15,323 bases of DNA from Tannerella sp. (GTDB taxonomy: Bacteria; Bacteroidota; Bacteroidia; Bacteroidales; Tannerellaceae). Location of the stretch: NCBI GenBank assembly GCA_031288935.1, contig JAITQL010000207.1, forward strand, positions 1 through 15,323, in the 5' to 3' direction. This document shows, in pieces, positions 1 through 7,377 of this stretch (positions are counted from its first letter, which is position 1; each line of letters opens with the position of its first letter). The position numbers and the translations under genes are program-made. The notes beneath the pieces were generated by a model. It did not search any database. It was not told the DNA's origin and saw only the letters and a program-made list of their open reading frames with translations.

Positions 1-15
1 CGCCCTGACGAGCAT

Positions 16-146
16 TAGCACAGGGCAACGCCCTGTGTAACGTGACGCAACAATACCCAATCCCTGAAAGGTTACCTGCCTGCTTGCGCCCTTTCAGGGC
101 TTTGATGGCAATCGCCGGCGGGTTCACAGGGCGTTGCCCTGTGCTA
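16..146. repeat. Nested inverted repeat (REP/BIME-like, about 131 bp)
   Basis: Positions 16-37 and 125-146 are exact 22-bp reverse complements, and each is itself near-palindromic (ACAGGGC-AAC-GCCCTGT). Between them, CCCTGAAAGG (62-71) pairs with CCTTTCAGGG (90-99). The whole could fold as a long stem with an inner stem. Dispersed palindromic intergenic elements of this kind are common in bacterial genomes; mobility is not shown here. Confidence 0.7.
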
Positions 147-153
147 TTGCTTA

Positions 154-168
154 AAGGGCGTTGCCCTT
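154..168. repeat. Short palindrome AAGGGCGTTGCCCTT, copy 1
   Basis: AAGGGC and GCCCTT pair around a GTT loop. The reverse complement of the full 15-mer occurs at 5236-5250, on the far side of the rbfA-to-oxidoreductase block, so the two copies are in inverted orientation. Confidence 0.7.
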
Positions 169-196
169 GAGTTGATGACATTGACAATAGTCTCCT

Positions 197-250
197 GTCA
201 AGGAACGGCGCCTTGAATTTTTGAATCTTTGAATTTTGAATCTTTGAATC
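197..250. repeat. Flanking inverted repeat, left copy (GTCAAGGAACGGCGC plus TTTGAATC run)
   Basis: The segment starts with GTCAAGGAACGGCGC and continues into alternating TTTGAATC/TTTTGAAT short repeats that touch the stop codon at 250-252. An inverted counterpart lies at 5006-5057, with the same order of parts and only small differences in the short-repeat run. Together they bracket the four-gene minus-strand block. Confidence 0.75.
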
Positions 251-1737
251 TATTTCGCCGGAAATAGTGTGTCCTGCATCAGTGTTTCCCAGCCGAGCAG
301 CTGGGCGCAGGTGAAGAATGCCGTTGTCGAGACGCCCAGTACGCCGTGCAGGTTGAGGCTCTGGCCGGTCAGCAGCAGGTTGGGGATGGGCGTGCGCGGC
401 GTGAGCATGGTGTACATCGGACGGGTACAGTCCTTGCGTACGCCGTAGGCCGAACCTTCGACGGCATGGGTGTAGGTGGCGTAGGAAAGCGGCGTACTGG
501 TATAGGTCTTGTCCACGCAGTGCAGCAGTTCGGGAATCCGGGTCGCCACCAGCCGGATACAGTCCTGTGCCCTGTCGGCCTTGAGCCGGGCATACGCTTC
601 TCCGCGCTTTCCGGCCTCCAGGTCTTTCCAGGCCTCTACCTCGCACCAGTGCATCGGCGTGAGGATGTCCAGCGCCGGTGCATAACCGTCACCCGTTTCC
701 GACGGATAATAGTTCACCATCGCGTACTTTACGCCTTCTTCCGGCCGGTAATGCCAATAGTCCGCCCCCTTTGCGTGCACGAACAGATTCCGGTTGCGGT
801 AAGGCAGGGCGCCGGGTTTCAGCCGTATGTGCAGCGTGAACATGCCGAAGGTGTTCTCCAGCGACCGGATCCGTTGCCGGTAGACCGGACGCAGGCATTT
901 GGTCTCGCCTATGAGCGCCAGCGTGTATGCCGGATGCACGCCCGAAACGACCCAGCGTGTCGACAAGCGTTCCTGGCCGTTCACCTCGACCGTCGTCAGC
1001 CGTCCGCCCGATTCCGTCAGGTGCGTCACCTCCGCGCGCGTCCGTATTTCGCCGCCCATCGCCCGGAGCTGCTGCGCCAGCCGCTCGATAATCTGCGACC
1101 CTCCGCCGCGCAACCGCCAGGAACTTTGAATAAAACTGCCGCTGCTCTGCGCAAACACATAGAGCGGCAGCGTTTCGGCACGCAGTTCCATCTTGAGCGA
1201 CGACCCCGAAAGGACGTCGCGCAGCAGGGGATCGTCGATCGTTTCGTTCAGAAATTCATACGCCGAGCGGGCAAAGAGGGCGTTGTAGAGCGGATTTACA
1301 CCCGCAGGCCTGAAGGCGTCGAACACATGTTCGCCGATTTCTTTCAGGAAGGCGGCATAGGTGTTCAGGCGGGCGCGCTGACGGGGAAACTCCTGCGCCA
1401 GCGTGTCCGCAAAACGTTCGTATCCGTTGGCAAAGGCATACGTCTTTCCGCCGATGGCCACTTCGTCGAACGCTTCCCGATCCAGCGGAAACCAGGGCAG
1501 GTCTAACAGTCCGAAGTAGCGGAACAGCCGGTGCAACGGTTCTCCTTCGCCCATTCCGCCGACGTAGTGAAAGCCGGTATCGAAACGCACATTCCCGCGT
1601 CGAAACGTCTGCAAGGATCCGCCCAGCTGCGTATGACGCTCCAGCACACACACCTTCATCCCGTTTTTAGCCAGGATGTAACCGCACTCCAAACCGCCCA
1701 GACCGCCGCCGATGACAACAACGTCGTAACCTTCCAT
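250..1737 (-). CDS. FAD-dependent oxidoreductase, phytoene desaturase / retinol saturase-like
   Basis: This 495-residue protein probably catalyses a flavin-dependent oxidation or reduction of a lipid-like or isoprenoid substrate; the substrate cannot be read from the sequence. The N-terminus has a classic dinucleotide-binding fold: residues 5-9 DVVVI, then G10-x-G12-x-x-G15, then the acidic strand end VLERH near 31-35 and GGSLQTF. The C-terminus has the family's second FAD motif (NLLLTGQSLNLHGVLG, then TTAFF). Length and both motifs fit the CrtI/COG1233-type family. The start is ATG with the Rossmann strand immediately after it; the stop is TAG. It lies 75 bp downstream of the ZnuC-like ATPase gene on the same strand, so it is either the last gene of that block or has its own weak promoter. 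No carotenoid genes surround it, so a carotenoid role is not supported by context. Confidence 0.85.
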   Translation of the reverse strand: MEGYDVVVIGGGLGGLECGYILAKNGMKVCVLERHTQLGGSLQTFRRGNVRFDTGFHYVGGMGEGEPLHRLFRYFGLLDLPWFPLDREAFDEVAIGGKTYAFANGYERFADTLAQEFPRQRARLNTYAAFLKEIGEHVFDAFRPAGVNPLYNALFARSAYEFLNETIDDPLLRDVLSGSSLKMELRAETLPLYVFAQSSGSFIQSSWRLRGGGSQIIERLAQQLRAMGGEIRTRAEVTHLTESGGRLTTVEVNGQERLSTRWVVSGVHPAYTLALIGETKCLRPVYRQRIRSLENTFGMFTLHIRLKPGALPYRNRNLFVHAKGADYWHYRPEEGVKYAMVNYYPSETGDGYAPALDILTPMHWCEVEAWKDLEAGKRGEAYARLKADRAQDCIRLVATRIPELLHCVDKTYTSTPLSYATYTHAVEGSAYGVRKDCTRPMYTMLTPRTPIPNLLLTGQSLNLHGVLGVSTTAFFTCAQLLGWETLMQDTLFPAK

Positions 1738-1812
1738 AATGCTGCGTATAAAATCGTTTGTATTCCCGTTTATTCAAAAATCAAATGTGCTCTCTTTTTC
1801 CGCAAGAGGCGC

Positions 1813-2469
1813 TCACGTCCGGTCGTGGCGCACCGTTCCGTCCACGTATGCCAGATGTTTCACCAGGGGCTGTATCGCCTTGCGGTCGTGCGAAACGAGC
1901 ATGATCGCCGTTCTCCGTCCAATGTCGCCCAGCAGCGTATACAACCGCTCTTCAAACTGCGTATCCATATAGGTATCGGGTTCGTCGAGCGCCAGCACCT
2001 CCGGCTGCGCGACGATGGCGCGTCCCAGCAGCACCCGTTGCAGTTCGCCGCCGGAAAGCTCGCCGACGGCACGCCGGGCCAGGGTCTCCAGTCCCATCTG
2101 TCCGATCACCTCGTCCGTCCGCCGCCTGTCTTCGGCCGTATATCGCTGCATCGGCCGTTTCTCTCCCATCAGTCCCGAGGCCACTACCTCGCGTACGGAA
2201 ACGGGAAAACGCTTGTCGATCCGGTTGATCTGCGGCAGATAGCCGATCTTGAGCGAAGCGGCCGGCCGGCCGTCGCGATAGAAGCGCACATGCCCCTTCG
2301 AGGGCTTCAGCAAGCCCAGTACGACCTTGAGCAGCGTGGTCTTTCCGCCTCCGTTCGGGCCGACGATACCTAAAAAATCATTTTCCCATAACGTCAGCGA
2401 CACGTCGCGCAAAACGGCCTTTGTCTGATAGGACGCTGTGATATGCTCCATCTCGATTCGCTTATTCAT
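1813..2469 (-). CDS. znuC: Metal (zinc-type) ABC transporter ATP-binding protein
   Basis: Cytoplasmic ATPase of 218 residues expected to power metal import. All ABC signatures are visible: Walker A GPNGGGKTT (37-45), Q-loop Q80 in GYLPQ, signature LSGGELQRV (138-146), Walker B LALDEP (159-164), D-loop TYMD (166-169) and H-loop H194. The length matches short ZnuC/MntB-type subunits. I chose ATG at 2469: GGAGG lies 5 nt upstream, whereas an in-frame GTG at 2475 has nothing better. The start overlaps the TAA of the upstream permease-ZnuA fusion by 8 bp, which suggests translational coupling with that gene and supports assignment to the same importer. Zinc is inferred from the neighbour's His-rich domain. 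The usual partner permease ZnuB is not encoded in this window. Confidence 0.88.
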   Translation of the reverse strand: MNKRIEMEHITASYQTKAVLRDVSLTLWENDFLGIVGPNGGGKTTLLKVVLGLLKPSKGHVRFYRDGRPAASLKIGYLPQINRIDKRFPVSVREVVASGLMGEKRPMQRYTAEDRRRTDEVIGQMGLETLARRAVGELSGGELQRVLLGRAIVAQPEVLALDEPDTYMDTQFEERLYTLLGDIGRRTAIMLVSHDRKAIQPLVKHLAYVDGTVRHDRT

Positions 2470-4555
2470 CTCCACCTCCCAGCAGGCTGTTCGCCATAAA
2501 AATCATCTGCCCGCGCCAGTCCGCGTCCAGCGGGTTAATGCTCACCACGCGGGCGCCGACTTCCCTTGCCACCTGTTCGGCATGTTTGCGGTCAAACTCC
2601 TGCTGCACGAAAACTACCCGCACCCGCGCCTCTTTCGCCCGGTCGATCAATGCCTTCATCGAAGCGGCCGAGGGTTCCTTGCCTTCCGATTCGATGGCCA
2701 GCTGCGTAAGGTGAAATTCGTCGGCGAAATAAGTCAGCGCCGGATGGTAGATGATAAACGTTCTGCACGCAAGCGTATCCAGCAGTTCGTGCAGGGCGTG
2801 TTCCGTGCCGTCTATTTCCCGGAGCAGTTGCCGGTAGTTCTCCCCGTATCCGGTTTCATTCGCCGGATCAAGGCTTGCAAAGGCCTTCCACGTATTCCGG
2901 GCGATGATGCGGGCGCCGCCTGTCGAGTTCCAGATATGCGGATCCCACTGGCCGTGATGCGAATGGTGTTCATCCTCCCCGTCCGGCGTTTCGTTTTCCA
3001 GCCAGCGAACGCCTTCGGACAAGTCGAAGAACGGCAGGTGCGGATTATTTTCCTGTATGGTTTGCATCCAGGTCTGTTCAAATCCGATGCGTCCGATGCG
3101 CAGATAGGCCATGCTCCGGGCAAGGCGTACCATCTCGTGCGGCGCGGGGTCGTAGGTTTCCGGACTTTGGCCGACGGGCACCACGGCGTAGACGGCAAAT
3201 CGTTCGCCGGCGATTTTCTCTGCAAAGTAACGCTGCGGTTCGATCGTCACCGCCACGCTTTGCTCCCGCGCCGGCGCACCGCCGCAGCCCGTCCACAGCA
3301 GACAGGCCAGCAGACCCAGCGCCATCCGCCCCTTCGACAGCCATTTCTTTCCAAGGTATCGCACCGGATACCAGGAGGCCAGCAGTCCGATCAGAAGAAC
3401 GGTGGCGAAAATCACCAGCAGATCCGTCACTTCCAGCCGCACCGGATAATTGTCGCTCACGAAAAGCCCCATCGTATGACCGAGTTTGAGAAGACCGTAT
3501 TCCTGCTGAACGAGGCACAGGATCACGCCAACCGCCATTCCGGCCAATGCCCCCAGCGCCGGGATCATACATCCCTCGAACAGGAAAATCCGGCGGATCA
3601 GCCGGTCGTCCGCGCCCATGCTGCGCAGCATCTGCACGTCGTCCTGTTTCTCGATCATCAGCATGGACAACGAACTGACGACGTTGAAGAGCGCGATCAT
3701 CAGCACAAACGCCAGAATCAGGAAGGTCATCCATTTTTCGGCCTGCATCATCTTGTATGACGCAGCCTGCTGCCCGTAACGGTCTTGTACCCGGAAGCCG
3801 TCGCCCAGCAAGGCGCGGATTCGCTTTTGCAGCGTTTTCGGATTCGCCTGCGGCGCCGGTTTAAGTTCCAGGGCGGATACTTCCGTGTCGTAATGCAACA
3901 GGGTACGCGCCAGAGGCAGGGGCAACAGCATGTAATTCTCGTCGTATTCCGGTTGATTCATGCAGAATATGCCTCCGATAAAGGCATATTCCACCTGATA
4001 GGAACGGATGGGATTCGCCATGTCGACCTTCCGGTCGCGAACGGGGGCGTAGATTTCCAGCGGAGCGACAAAGCCGGCATTCACGCCCAATGCCGACGAG
4101 AGTCCGATACCCAGCACGGCGTAGGAAATTTCGCCCTCCTGCAAGATAAACTGTCCGTCGATCAGCAGGCTGTCGATCCGAACCATTTCGCGGAACGAAC
4201 GGCTCACGCCCTTGGCGACGGCTATGACCTGGCGACCGTTGTAGCGTACCAGGACGTTATCCTGCAACACCTCCGTACAGACTGCTATTTCGGGCATCTC
4301 GCGGAGCTGGCGCATCGCGGCGCTGTTCGGATCAAATACCTTGGCCGTAACGGAAGTGATCTTCAGTTCCGGGTCGAAATTGCCGAACATGGACGCTACC
4401 AGTTCCTGGAACCCGTTGAACACCGACAGGACGCACACCAGCGCCACCGTCGCCACCGCTACGCTGCATACCGATATCATCGAAATGATATTGATGGCAT
4501 TGTGCGATTTCCGGGCGAAAAGATACCGTTGCGCGATGTAAAACGGGAGGTTCAA
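2462..4555 (-). CDS. Fusion of FtsX/LolE-type permease with ZnuA-type zinc-binding lipoprotein
   Basis: This is one uninterrupted 697-codon frame. Residues 1-410 form a LolC/LolE-like lipoprotein-release permease: N-terminal IAQRYLF and SHNAINIISMIS, a transmembrane segment near 22-46, a periplasmic domain, then three transmembrane segments near 275-300, 318-345 and 375-400, ending in basic KKWLSKGR. Residues 411-697 form a complete ZnuA-like protein that starts with its own Met411, a hydrophobic stretch and lipobox LLWTGC (Cys424). A His/acidic loop EDEHHSHHGQ precedes DPHIW (His540); YHPAL (His604) and NPLDADW (Asp677) are the other expected metal ligands. The first family ligand, usually PH in SPHxYEP, reads SPETYDP. 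The frame opens with TTG at 4555, 6 nt after the rbfA stop; no ATG occurs before residue 26, which is inside the first membrane segment. Topology permits a single chain, because the permease C-terminus is cytoplasmic and the lipobox helix would re-cross the membrane. Cleavage at Cys424, internal initiation at Met411 or stop-loss fusion are all possible. Confidence 0.85.
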   Translation of the reverse strand: MNLPFYIAQRYLFARKSHNAINIISMISVCSVAVATVALVCVLSVFNGFQELVASMFGNFDPELKITSVTAKVFDPNSAAMRQLREMPEIAVCTEVLQDNVLVRYNGRQVIAVAKGVSRSFREMVRIDSLLIDGQFILQEGEISYAVLGIGLSSALGVNAGFVAPLEIYAPVRDRKVDMANPIRSYQVEYAFIGGIFCMNQPEYDENYMLLPLPLARTLLHYDTEVSALELKPAPQANPKTLQKRIRALLGDGFRVQDRYGQQAASYKMMQAEKWMTFLILAFVLMIALFNVVSSLSMLMIEKQDDVQMLRSMGADDRLIRRIFLFEGCMIPALGALAGMAVGVILCLVQQEYGLLKLGHTMGLFVSDNYPVRLEVTDLLVIFATVLLIGLLASWYPVRYLGKKWLSKGRMALGLLACLLWTGCGGAPAREQSVAVTIEPQRYFAEKIAGERFAVYAVVPVGQSPETYDPAPHEMVRLARSMAYLRIGRIGFEQTWMQTIQENNPHLPFFDLSEGVRWLENETPDGEDEHHSHHGQWDPHIWNSTGGARIIARNTWKAFASLDPANETGYGENYRQLLREIDGTEHALHELLDTLACRTFIIYHPALTYFADEFHLTQLAIESEGKEPSAASMKALIDRAKEARVRVVFVQQEFDRKHAEQVAREVGARVVSINPLDADWRGQMIFMANSLLGGGDE

Positions 4556-4561
4556 ACGAGG

Positions 4562-4897
4562 CTATTTTTTCAGAAGTTGATCAATGTGTTCGACGTAATC
4601 CAGCGAATCGTCAAGGAAAAAACTCAGTTCCGGTATCTTGCGCAGTTGCGTCCGGACGCGCTGTCCCAGGTCGTAACGAATGGTTTTGGTGTTGTGTTCG
4701 ATGGACTCCATCAGTTCCTGTCCCTTTTCCGACGGGAAAATGCTGAGGTATACCTTTGCCATGCCCAGATCGGCGCTGACCCGCACGGCGCTGACCGACA
4801 CCAGCGTGCCGTGCATGCTCCTGGTCTGTTTCAAAAAGAGATCGCTTAATTCCTTCTGAAGTAACCGTCCTATCTTGTTTAATCTTGTTTCTTCCAT
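4562..4897 (-). CDS. rbfA: 30S ribosome-binding factor A
   Basis: RbfA is a small KH-fold protein that binds the immature 30S subunit and helps 16S rRNA 5'-end maturation. The 111-residue product has the typical start METRLNKIG-like pattern (MEETRLNKIGRLLQKELSDLF), the core VSVSAVRVSADLGMAKVYLSIF, and the end RTQLRKIPELSFFLDDSLDYVEHI, all characteristic of the family. I chose ATG at 4897; the frame stays open 38 codons further upstream, but that extension is not family-like and would cross the promoter. It is the first gene of the block. The following permease frame starts 6 nt after its TAG. The rbfA/FtsX-permease order is, from memory, common in Bacteroidales. Confidence 0.95.
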   Translation of the reverse strand: MEETRLNKIGRLLQKELSDLFLKQTRSMHGTLVSVSAVRVSADLGMAKVYLSIFPSEKGQELMESIEHNTKTIRYDLGQRVRTQLRKIPELSFFLDDSLDYVEHIDQLLKK

Positions 4898-4935
4898 ATT
4901 ACATACAATCAGATAAATGATTTTTTTTGGCACGG

Positions 4936-4943
4936 CAAAGGTA
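4936..4943 (-). promoter_or_regulatory. Bacteroidota -7 box upstream of rbfA
   Basis: On the minus strand the sequence reads TACCTTTG, matching TAnnTTTG, 38 nt upstream of the rbfA ATG. No clear TTTG -33 box is seen 19-21 nt further upstream, so this call rests on the -7 box and position alone. Confidence 0.55.
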
Positions 4944-5005
4944 CGGATTTTTGAGAGATATGATTGTGTTCGACGGAATGAAATTGCATGACAGGGAAAG
5001 TCTCC

Positions 5006-5057
5006 ATTCAAAAATTCAAAGATTCAAGATTCAAAGATTCAATGCGCCGTTCCTTGA
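5006..5057. repeat. Flanking inverted repeat, right copy
   Basis: ATTCAAAGATTC-type short repeats run from 5006 to about 5041 and are followed by GCGCCGTTCCTTGAC (5043-5057). This is the reverse complement, with small changes, of 197-250. The copies lie at the two outer ends of the rbfA-to-oxidoreductase block. Confidence 0.75.
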
Positions 5058-5155
5058 CGGGGGGCTACCGTGACAGCGGACAAAGTCCCCTTCAGGCATG
5101 TATCCCCCTTCATTTCCCGTTATTTCTTCCTGTTTGAATTTTTTTATAGGGTCTC

Positions 5156-5234
5156 GCAGGGACGGCGGTGTTTCGCGCAGTGTTTGCTGTATAACACGGG
5201 ACGGGCACGAAGACAACCGTCCCTGCAAACACCG
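5156..5234. repeat. Inverted-repeat (REP-like) structure
   Basis: GCAGGGACGG at 5156-5165 pairs with CCGTCCCTGC at 5217-5226. The adjacent CGGTGTTT (5166-5173) is the reverse complement of AAACACCG (5227-5234), but the order of the two parts is not mirrored, so one simple hairpin cannot use both pairs. It resembles a rearranged intergenic palindrome. Confidence 0.5.
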
Positions 5235-5235
5235 G

Positions 5236-5250
5236 AAGGGCAACGCCCTT
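5236..5250. repeat. Short palindrome AAGGGCAACGCCCTT, copy 2
   Basis: Exact reverse complement of 154-168. It lies outside the right-hand TTTGAATC repeat, just as copy 1 lies outside the left-hand one, so the two composite repeats have the same layout in opposite orientation. Confidence 0.7.
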
Positions 5251-5318
5251 CATGGCGGCTGTGCCGGTGAAATTCTTGAATCTCAGAAAAAGAAGGAAGC
5301 CCGTGTCCGAAACCCCCG

Positions 5319-5341
5319 CTCCCCTCTCTTGTGGAGAGGGG
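5319..5341. terminator. GC hairpin downstream of the RyR-domain gene (possible terminator)
   Basis: CCCCTCTC (5321-5328) pairs with GAGAGGGG (5334-5341) around a 5-nt loop, about 15 bp past the TAG of the RyR gene. There is no long U-tract on the minus strand after it (only GGGTTT), so factor-independent termination is uncertain. It could equally be a dispersed intergenic repeat. Confidence 0.4.
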
Positions 5342-5355
5342 TCGGGGGAGAGGTT

Positions 5356-7377
5356 CTACGTATTGGTTTTGCTGTTGTTTTTTTGGTTCAGCATTTGCGT
5401 AAACAGTGAGAAATGCCGGATGATCCGTCGATCCACTTCCTGATAATCTTCTTCTTCCGGATTCCCGACATTCTTTCTGTTGAGATTGATCTTTTCCGAA
5501 ACAGCCTGCAATTCCGCGAAAGAGACTAAACATCCGTGTTTCAACAGATTTTTGTTTGAATCAATCAGCTTTCCCTTTTCACAGTCATCGGGAATGTCCG
5601 ACAGTTTCCACTGCCTGATGCCATTTGCAAAATGGAACGCATTCCATCGCCGGTGTTCGTTTTCGGCGAGAATCTCCAATTTTTCCCGATCCGGATTTTC
5701 CAAACCGGTTTTCCGTGCAATCCGGTAGATGTTTTCCATGTTTTGTGCAACTGCCCGGCTGGAATCCTTGTTGAAAAGAGAAGCTTTACTCCATTCGCTT
5801 TCAGCCGTCTTCCAATCAATCGCTTTTACCAGCGGAATTTTGTACTGCCCATATACATAGTTTACCATCTTCGCTACATAATCCGCAGACTCCCTGACAA
5901 TCTCATTTTCCGTATAAATTTCTTCCATGTCTCCAAAAACGGTAACAGGGAACATATCTTTCTTCTTGTAGCAGCCGAAATTCTTTTTTTCCCGGACATG
6001 GGCAAATACCGTATCTTTAACATCCTGCCCGCTCTTGCCGTTTGCCTGCAAAATACGGGCGAGGGTCAGGGCAATATCCATATTGGTCTTGTCATCGCCC
6101 AAGGCCACAATAATGCGGTTAAACGACTCCAGATGCCCGGTTATCCATTCATAAAACGACTTGCTGCCAATTGTTTCCGCGATGAAATTCAAGTTGTATT
6201 CCCGGATACACTCGTCATACAAAACCGGATAGTCGCCGTATTTTGTTTCCAATGCTTCATCAATAACCGTTGCCTCAAACCGGCTTCCCTTAAACTGCGC
6301 ATCGCAAATACATTTTTTCAGCAATTCCCATCCGGCCCATCCGAATCCCAACAGTAACAGATTAAAATCATAATCGACCGAAAGTGTTTCATGATTGATT
6401 TTCATTTCCGGACAATCCAGCATCGGATGTTCGCTCACAAAACAGCGTGCCGTTAAATCCGACTGGTTGAAGAGATGGATTTCTACCGTCTGCGGCATGT
6501 CTTCCCTAAAGAAGTTGTCTATTCGCTCCATTTCCGTGCGGATATAGAGATGCGTCTCTGTTCCCTTTTTCGTTGGGAGGGATTGAACCGCCTGCAATGC
6601 CATCCTCACATTGAAATCCTGATCTTCGTCGAGGAAAAAATAGCGGCTTGCCTTATACCGGGCATAATTTGTTTTCTCATCCTCAAAATCCACATGGAAG
6701 ACGATCGCTCCCAACTCGTCCAGCTGTTCGAAAAGTTCCCTGTCGTCTTTTTGTTTTTCCGAAACAAGGAAAAAACAACCGGTATGGGGAGCGTTTTTAA
6801 TAATATCCCTGGCCAGCAATTTGGACGGCTCGCCTGCGCCGAAGAAAAGACAGCGTTTCTTCCCGTAATAATATTGCTGAAACCGGTTCATCATCTTTCC
6901 GGCGAACAGGGAGAGTAGAATTAACGCACCGTAAATATAAGTCAGCAAATGGAACAGATAGAAATGGAACTGGAAAACAGGGGAATATTCCTTTAATTCT
7001 TCGTATGCTCCTCTTGACGGGAAAAAAACCGACAGGGTATTATCAATAAAGACCAGCAGATAGGAAAAACTAATGCTGAAAGTACAAGGCTCCTTCACTT
7101 CATAATATCTGACATATACCACTATTCCATAAATAAAAAGCAGCAGAAACGCTCCGATTTTCACGCTTCCCTTTTTGAACGGGCGATAAGCAACCGCCAC
7201 AGTAGCTACACCCGCCGTCAAAAGCAGGCAGGAAAGGAATATGGAGTACAAATACAGCGCCGGCTTGCATCTGACATTCATACAGGACAGCCCGTAAACC
7301 GATGCAATAAGAACAGCTATTATTATCAATAACACATAGCTGTTCGATACCCATTTGGAAAAATTATTCTTGGTCAT
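5356..7377 (-). CDS. Membrane protein with two TrkA/Rossmann-like domains and a C-terminal RyR-like domain
   Basis: The 673-residue protein begins with a membrane region of about four to five hydrophobic segments (near 13-32, 41-63, 73-90, perhaps 101-119, and 139-160). A first Rossmann-like unit follows (RCLFFGAGEPSKLLAR, 175-190), with predicted strands VFHVDF and RYFFLD. A second starts at 338-352 with the glycine motif GFGWAG, then VIDEA and IIVALGDDKTN (422-432), as in potassium-channel/TrkA nucleotide-binding domains. Residues about 567-622 (LAENEHRRWNAFHFANG ... HGCLVSFAEL) match the pattern of ryanodine-receptor RyR domains, which also occur in bacteria. By analogy it may be a ligand-gated membrane sensor or channel-like effector, but no function is established. 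The ATG overlaps the stop of a small upstream ORF (ATGA). The gene is clearly more AT-rich than its neighbours, suggesting acquisition. Confidence 0.8.
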   Translation of the reverse strand: MTKNNFSKWVSNSYVLLIIIAVLIASVYGLSCMNVRCKPALYLYSIFLSCLLLTAGVATVAVAYRPFKKGSVKIGAFLLLFIYGIVVYVRYYEVKEPCTFSISFSYLLVFIDNTLSVFFPSRGAYEELKEYSPVFQFHFYLFHLLTYIYGALILLSLFAGKMMNRFQQYYYGKKRCLFFGAGEPSKLLARDIIKNAPHTGCFFLVSEKQKDDRELFEQLDELGAIVFHVDFEDEKTNYARYKASRYFFLDEDQDFNVRMALQAVQSLPTKKGTETHLYIRTEMERIDNFFREDMPQTVEIHLFNQSDLTARCFVSEHPMLDCPEMKINHETLSVDYDFNLLLLGFGWAGWELLKKCICDAQFKGSRFEATVIDEALETKYGDYPVLYDECIREYNLNFIAETIGSKSFYEWITGHLESFNRIIVALGDDKTNMDIALTLARILQANGKSGQDVKDTVFAHVREKKNFGCYKKKDMFPVTVFGDMEEIYTENEIVRESADYVAKMVNYVYGQYKIPLVKAIDWKTAESEWSKASLFNKDSSRAVAQNMENIYRIARKTGLENPDREKLEILAENEHRRWNAFHFANGIRQWKLSDIPDDCEKGKLIDSNKNLLKHGCLVSFAELQAVSEKINLNRKNVGNPEEEDYQEVDRRIIRHFSLFTQMLNQKNNSKTNT

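Larger units (their letters stand above)
1..249. other. Non-coding, palindrome-rich region downstream of the FAD oxidoreductase gene
   Basis: I see no credible gene here. The stretch holds a nested inverted repeat (16-146), a short palindrome AAGGGCGTTGCCCTT (154-168) and a run of TTTGAATC-like short repeats (213-250) that reaches the stop codon of the oxidoreductase gene. GTCAAGGAACGGCGC begins at 197 and recurs inverted at 5043-5057. No promoter facing right was recognised. Confidence 0.7.
4898..5355. other. Non-coding region between the RyR-domain gene and rbfA
   Basis: No convincing gene is present. The region holds the rbfA promoter (4936-4943), the inverted TTTGAATC-type repeat (5006-5057), a pair of 10-bp inverted repeats GCAGGGACGG (5156-5165) and CCGTCCCTGC (5217-5226), with CGGTGTTT (5166-5173) and AAACACCG (5227-5234) beside them, the palindrome at 5236-5250, and a strong C/G hairpin at 5319-5341 next to the RyR gene stop. 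Short open frames across it have no recognisable protein features. Confidence 0.65.

Noticed and set aside
346..4849. Long plus-strand open frames opposite the oxidoreductase, znuC and permease-ZnuA genes
   Set aside because: They are antisense shadows with no family features, while the minus-strand frames carry complete catalytic and binding motifs.
4898..5011. N-terminal extension of RbfA by 38 residues
   Set aside because: The extension is not family-like and covers the TAnnTTTG promoter; METR-type starts match the internal ATG at 4897.
5031..5533. Small open frames in the 5.0-5.5 kb intergenic region on both strands
   Set aside because: They cross repeats and hairpins, overlap the end of the RyR gene, and show no start signal or protein family.
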